Source of the DNA: Pseudomonadota bacterium
Lineage (GTDB): Bacteria > Pseudomonadota > Gammaproteobacteria > Pseudomonadales > Oleiphilaceae
Length of the DNA: 15,441 bases
Reading direction: 5' to 3'
NCBI GenBank assembly: GCA_023430625.1
Contig: JAEZAA010000274.1
Span: 1-15,441, forward strand
The position numbers were made by a program, and so were the translations under genes. Positions 13,725-15,441 of this stretch are shown here, in pieces (positions within the stretch are counted from its first letter, which is position 1; each line of letters starts with the position of its first letter). The notes under the pieces were generated by a model. That model searched no databases and was not told the DNA's origin. It worked only from the letters and a program-made list of their open reading frames with translations.

Positions 13725-15441
13725 TCAACTGCCCTGGTTGGAAGCAACCGGCGGTTCCAGTACAACGTCCGGCGCCCCCGTCGCATGCCGGACGTTGTGC
13801 TCGCCCCGAACCGGCTCGAAGCGACGCATCAGCTCCCGCAGCGGCATGGCCTGGCCGAACAGGTATCCCTGCACGTAATCGCAGCCCAGGCTCTTGAGAA
13901 ACTCCAGCTGTTCCGGCCGCTCCACGCCTTCCGCCACCACCTTCTGATTCAAGCCATGCGCCATGCCGATCACCGCCCGTACGGTTTCGACACTGCTGGC
14001 ATCGGTCGGCAGCCCGTCCACCTGGGAGCGGTCGATCTTGACGAAATCCACCGGCAGCCGCTTGAGATGATTTAGGGCGGAAAAGCCGGTGCCGAAGTCA
14101 TCGATCGACAAGGTAAAACCCATGCTCCGCAGCTCTTCGATGGTCTGCAGGCTTTCGCTGTGGTTTTCGATCATGGACGCTTCGGTGATTTCCAACTCGA
14201 CATTGCTGATGACGTTGTCGCCGTGACCAAAGAGATAGGCCACATCCGCCAGCAAACCACGGTCGCGCAACTGACGGGCCGACACATTCACCGACAATCG
14301 GGCATTGTGAAACCCCGCGTCCCGCAGAATCCGGGCCGACAAACTGCATTCCGCCAGGACCCATTTGCCGAGTTCGACGATAAAACCCGAGTCTTCGGCA
14401 AAGCCGAGGAAATACTCCGGATACAGGGTGCCAAGTTCGGTATGACGCCAGCGCACCAGGGCTTCTACCCCGGCCAGCTGCATGGTCTTGAGGCAGATGC
14501 GGGGCTGATAGGCGATAAAGAAGTGGCGATCCGCCAGCGCTGCCCGCAGCTCCTGCTCCAGGTCCAGATTCCGTTTGGCTTCCTCATTGAGGCGCTTGGA
14601 AAAGAACTGGAAGTTATTGCGGCCGTTGCGCTTGGCCTCGTACATGGCCAGGTCGGCGTTCTTCATCAGTTCGTCAACGTCAGTGCCATCGCCGGGCGTG
14701 ATGGAAATACCAATGCTGGCGGAGACGAAATACTCGTTGCCCGCCAGCTTCACCGGTTGGCTCAGGGTTTTGAGAATACCCTGCGCCACCTTGCGCACAT
14801 CCTCGTTGGAATGCACGCCGCCCAACAGCACGGTGAACTCGTCACCGCTGACCCGGGCCACGGTGTCGTTATTGCGCACGTTCTGGCGAATCCGCGCGGC
14901 AACCGCCTGCAAGACTTCGTCACCGGCATCATGGCCGAAGGTGTCGTTGATCTTCTTGAAGTGGTCGATGTCGATGAACATCAGGGCCGTGCGAACCTTC
15001 TCCCGCTGCGCATTGGCCACCGCCTTTTCCAGCCGCAGCTTGAACAGCAGGCGATTCTCCAGGCCGGTCAGGCTGTCGTAGAACGCCAGCCGCTCCATCT
15101 CGTCCCGGTTCTGCTTGAGCTGGGTAATGTCTTCGCAGGCGATCACATAATGGGTCCGCTTGTCCTGATCGTCCTGAATGCCAGACACAGAGACCTGGAC
15201 CCAGAACCGGCTATTGTTGGTGCAAAAGCATTCTAACTCGCTGCGCGGTTGAATACGGACATGGGATTCGGAAGAGAAAAGCGCCAGATCCGGCAGCTCG
15301 AGGCAAGGCTGCAAGGCGGAGAGAGGCTTGTGACAGACCTGGTCGCGGCTCAGCCCCACCAGTTCGAGGAAAGCGGCATTCACATAGCCCACGATACCCG
15401 CCACGTCGGTGACCATGATCCCGCTGCGGCAACTCTCCACG
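13725..15441 (-). CDS. PAS-GGDEF-EAL c-di-GMP signalling protein, N-terminus beyond the window
   Basis: The frame is open to the right edge for at least 571 codons. The visible part begins inside a PAS domain ('GIMVTDVAGIVGYVNAAF', residues 7-24), so the true start lies outside. A GGDEF domain follows (about 120-280), with SGDEF (198-202) at the active-site loop and an RxxD inhibitory site (Arg189-Asp192) exactly five residues before it. The EAL domain (about 295-540) has EALVRW (326-331), NVS, ELEITE, DDFGTG (447-452), KID and EGVE, i.e. all the metal and base residues known for active phosphodiesterases. It probably makes and/or degrades cyclic di-GMP in response to a PAS input. It converges on the amidase gene with a 17-bp gap; no terminator sits between them. 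Confidence 0.95.
   Translation of the reverse strand, partial: VESCRSGIMVTDVAGIVGYVNAAFLELVGLSRDQVCHKPLSALQPCLELPDLALFSSESHVRIQPRSELECFCTNNSRFWVQVSVSGIQDDQDKRTHYVIACEDITQLKQNRDEMERLAFYDSLTGLENRLLFKLRLEKAVANAQREKVRTALMFIDIDHFKKINDTFGHDAGDEVLQAVAARIRQNVRNNDTVARVSGDEFTVLLGGVHSNEDVRKVAQGILKTLSQPVKLAGNEYFVSASIGISITPGDGTDVDELMKNADLAMYEAKRNGRNNFQFFSKRLNEEAKRNLDLEQELRAALADRHFFIAYQPRICLKTMQLAGVEALVRWRHTELGTLYPEYFLGFAEDSGFIVELGKWVLAECSLSARILRDAGFHNARLSVNVSARQLRDRGLLADVAYLFGHGDNVISNVELEITEASMIENHSESLQTIEELRSMGFTLSIDDFGTGFSALNHLKRLPVDFVKIDRSQVDGLPTDASSVETVRAVIGMAHGLNQKVVAEGVERPEQLEFLKSLGCDYVQGYLFGQAMPLRELMRRFEPVRGEHNVRHATGAPDVVLEPPVASNQGS
13762..13798. repeat. 12-bp perfect inverted repeat in the 3' end of the PAS-GGDEF-EAL gene
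   Basis: ACAACGTCCGGC (13762-13773) is perfectly complementary to GCCGGACGTTGT (13787-13798), with a 13-nt loop. It lies within the last 25 codons of the minus-strand gene and 55-91 bp beyond the amidase stop on the plus strand. No U tract follows on either strand. It could end or protect either convergent transcript. Confidence 0.5.

Noticed and set aside
12862..13728. Minus-strand open frame (288 codons) antisense to the amidase
   Set aside because: It covers the amidase catalytic region in reverse; its Gln/Gly/Leu/Ala-rich composition suggests a shadow.
14160..15236. Plus-strand open frame (358 codons) antisense to the PAS-GGDEF-EAL gene
   Set aside because: Same reason: the opposite strand carries clear GGDEF and EAL motifs, and this frame has no ribosome site or family features.

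Overview
The window looks like a stretch of chromosome from a marine-type gammaproteobacterium. Supporting this are a ParE with the short (non-GyrB) architecture, a TruC-type pseudouridine synthase, a VC0807-like membrane protein, a DUF3606 protein and several GTG starts in a fairly GC-rich background. Marinobacter or a relative is my best guess, but the genus is inferred from memory of protein types, not from a search.

Layout, left to right. (1) 1-1742, minus strand: the main part of an AEC-family permease (its C-terminus runs off the left edge) preceded by truC. (2) 1743-2262: a long divergent intergenic region with a palindromic operator-like site, a consensus TATAAT promoter and a strikingly hairpin-rich leader, leading into a hot-dog thioesterase gene (2263-2697, plus). 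(3) 2698-3035: an 11-bp inverted repeat between convergent genes, then a DUF3606 gene (minus). (4) 3388-4143: a six-helix membrane protein (plus), closed by a hairpin that overlaps its stop codon. (5) 4144-6447: an AT-rich control region followed by two overlapping plus-strand genes, an AAA15/RloA-type ATPase and an RloB-family protein with TOPRIM-like acidic motifs. This is the most accessory-looking part of the window and a candidate two-component anti-phage system. (6) 6474-8412: parE (minus) with a clean intrinsic terminator. (7) 8521-11756: a minus-strand operon of a large subtilisin-type lipoprotein protease and a PrcB-domain lipoprotein, joined by an ATGA overlap. (8) 12010-13707: an amidase-signature hydrolase (plus) whose N-terminal extension resembles plant fatty-acid amide hydrolases. 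(9) 13725 to the right edge: a PAS-GGDEF-EAL c-di-GMP protein (minus), entering from outside the window.

How the genes work together: most genes are single transcription units of core or envelope physiology. Two pairs are clearly functional units. The RloA/RloB pair (1-nt TAATG overlap) fits the ATPase-sensor plus effector logic of AbiL- and PARIS-like defence. The S8 protease/PrcB pair (ATGA overlap) fits a surface protease with its lipoprotein partner, as in the Treponema dentilisin complex. I saw no tRNA, rRNA, CRISPR array, transposase or integrase.
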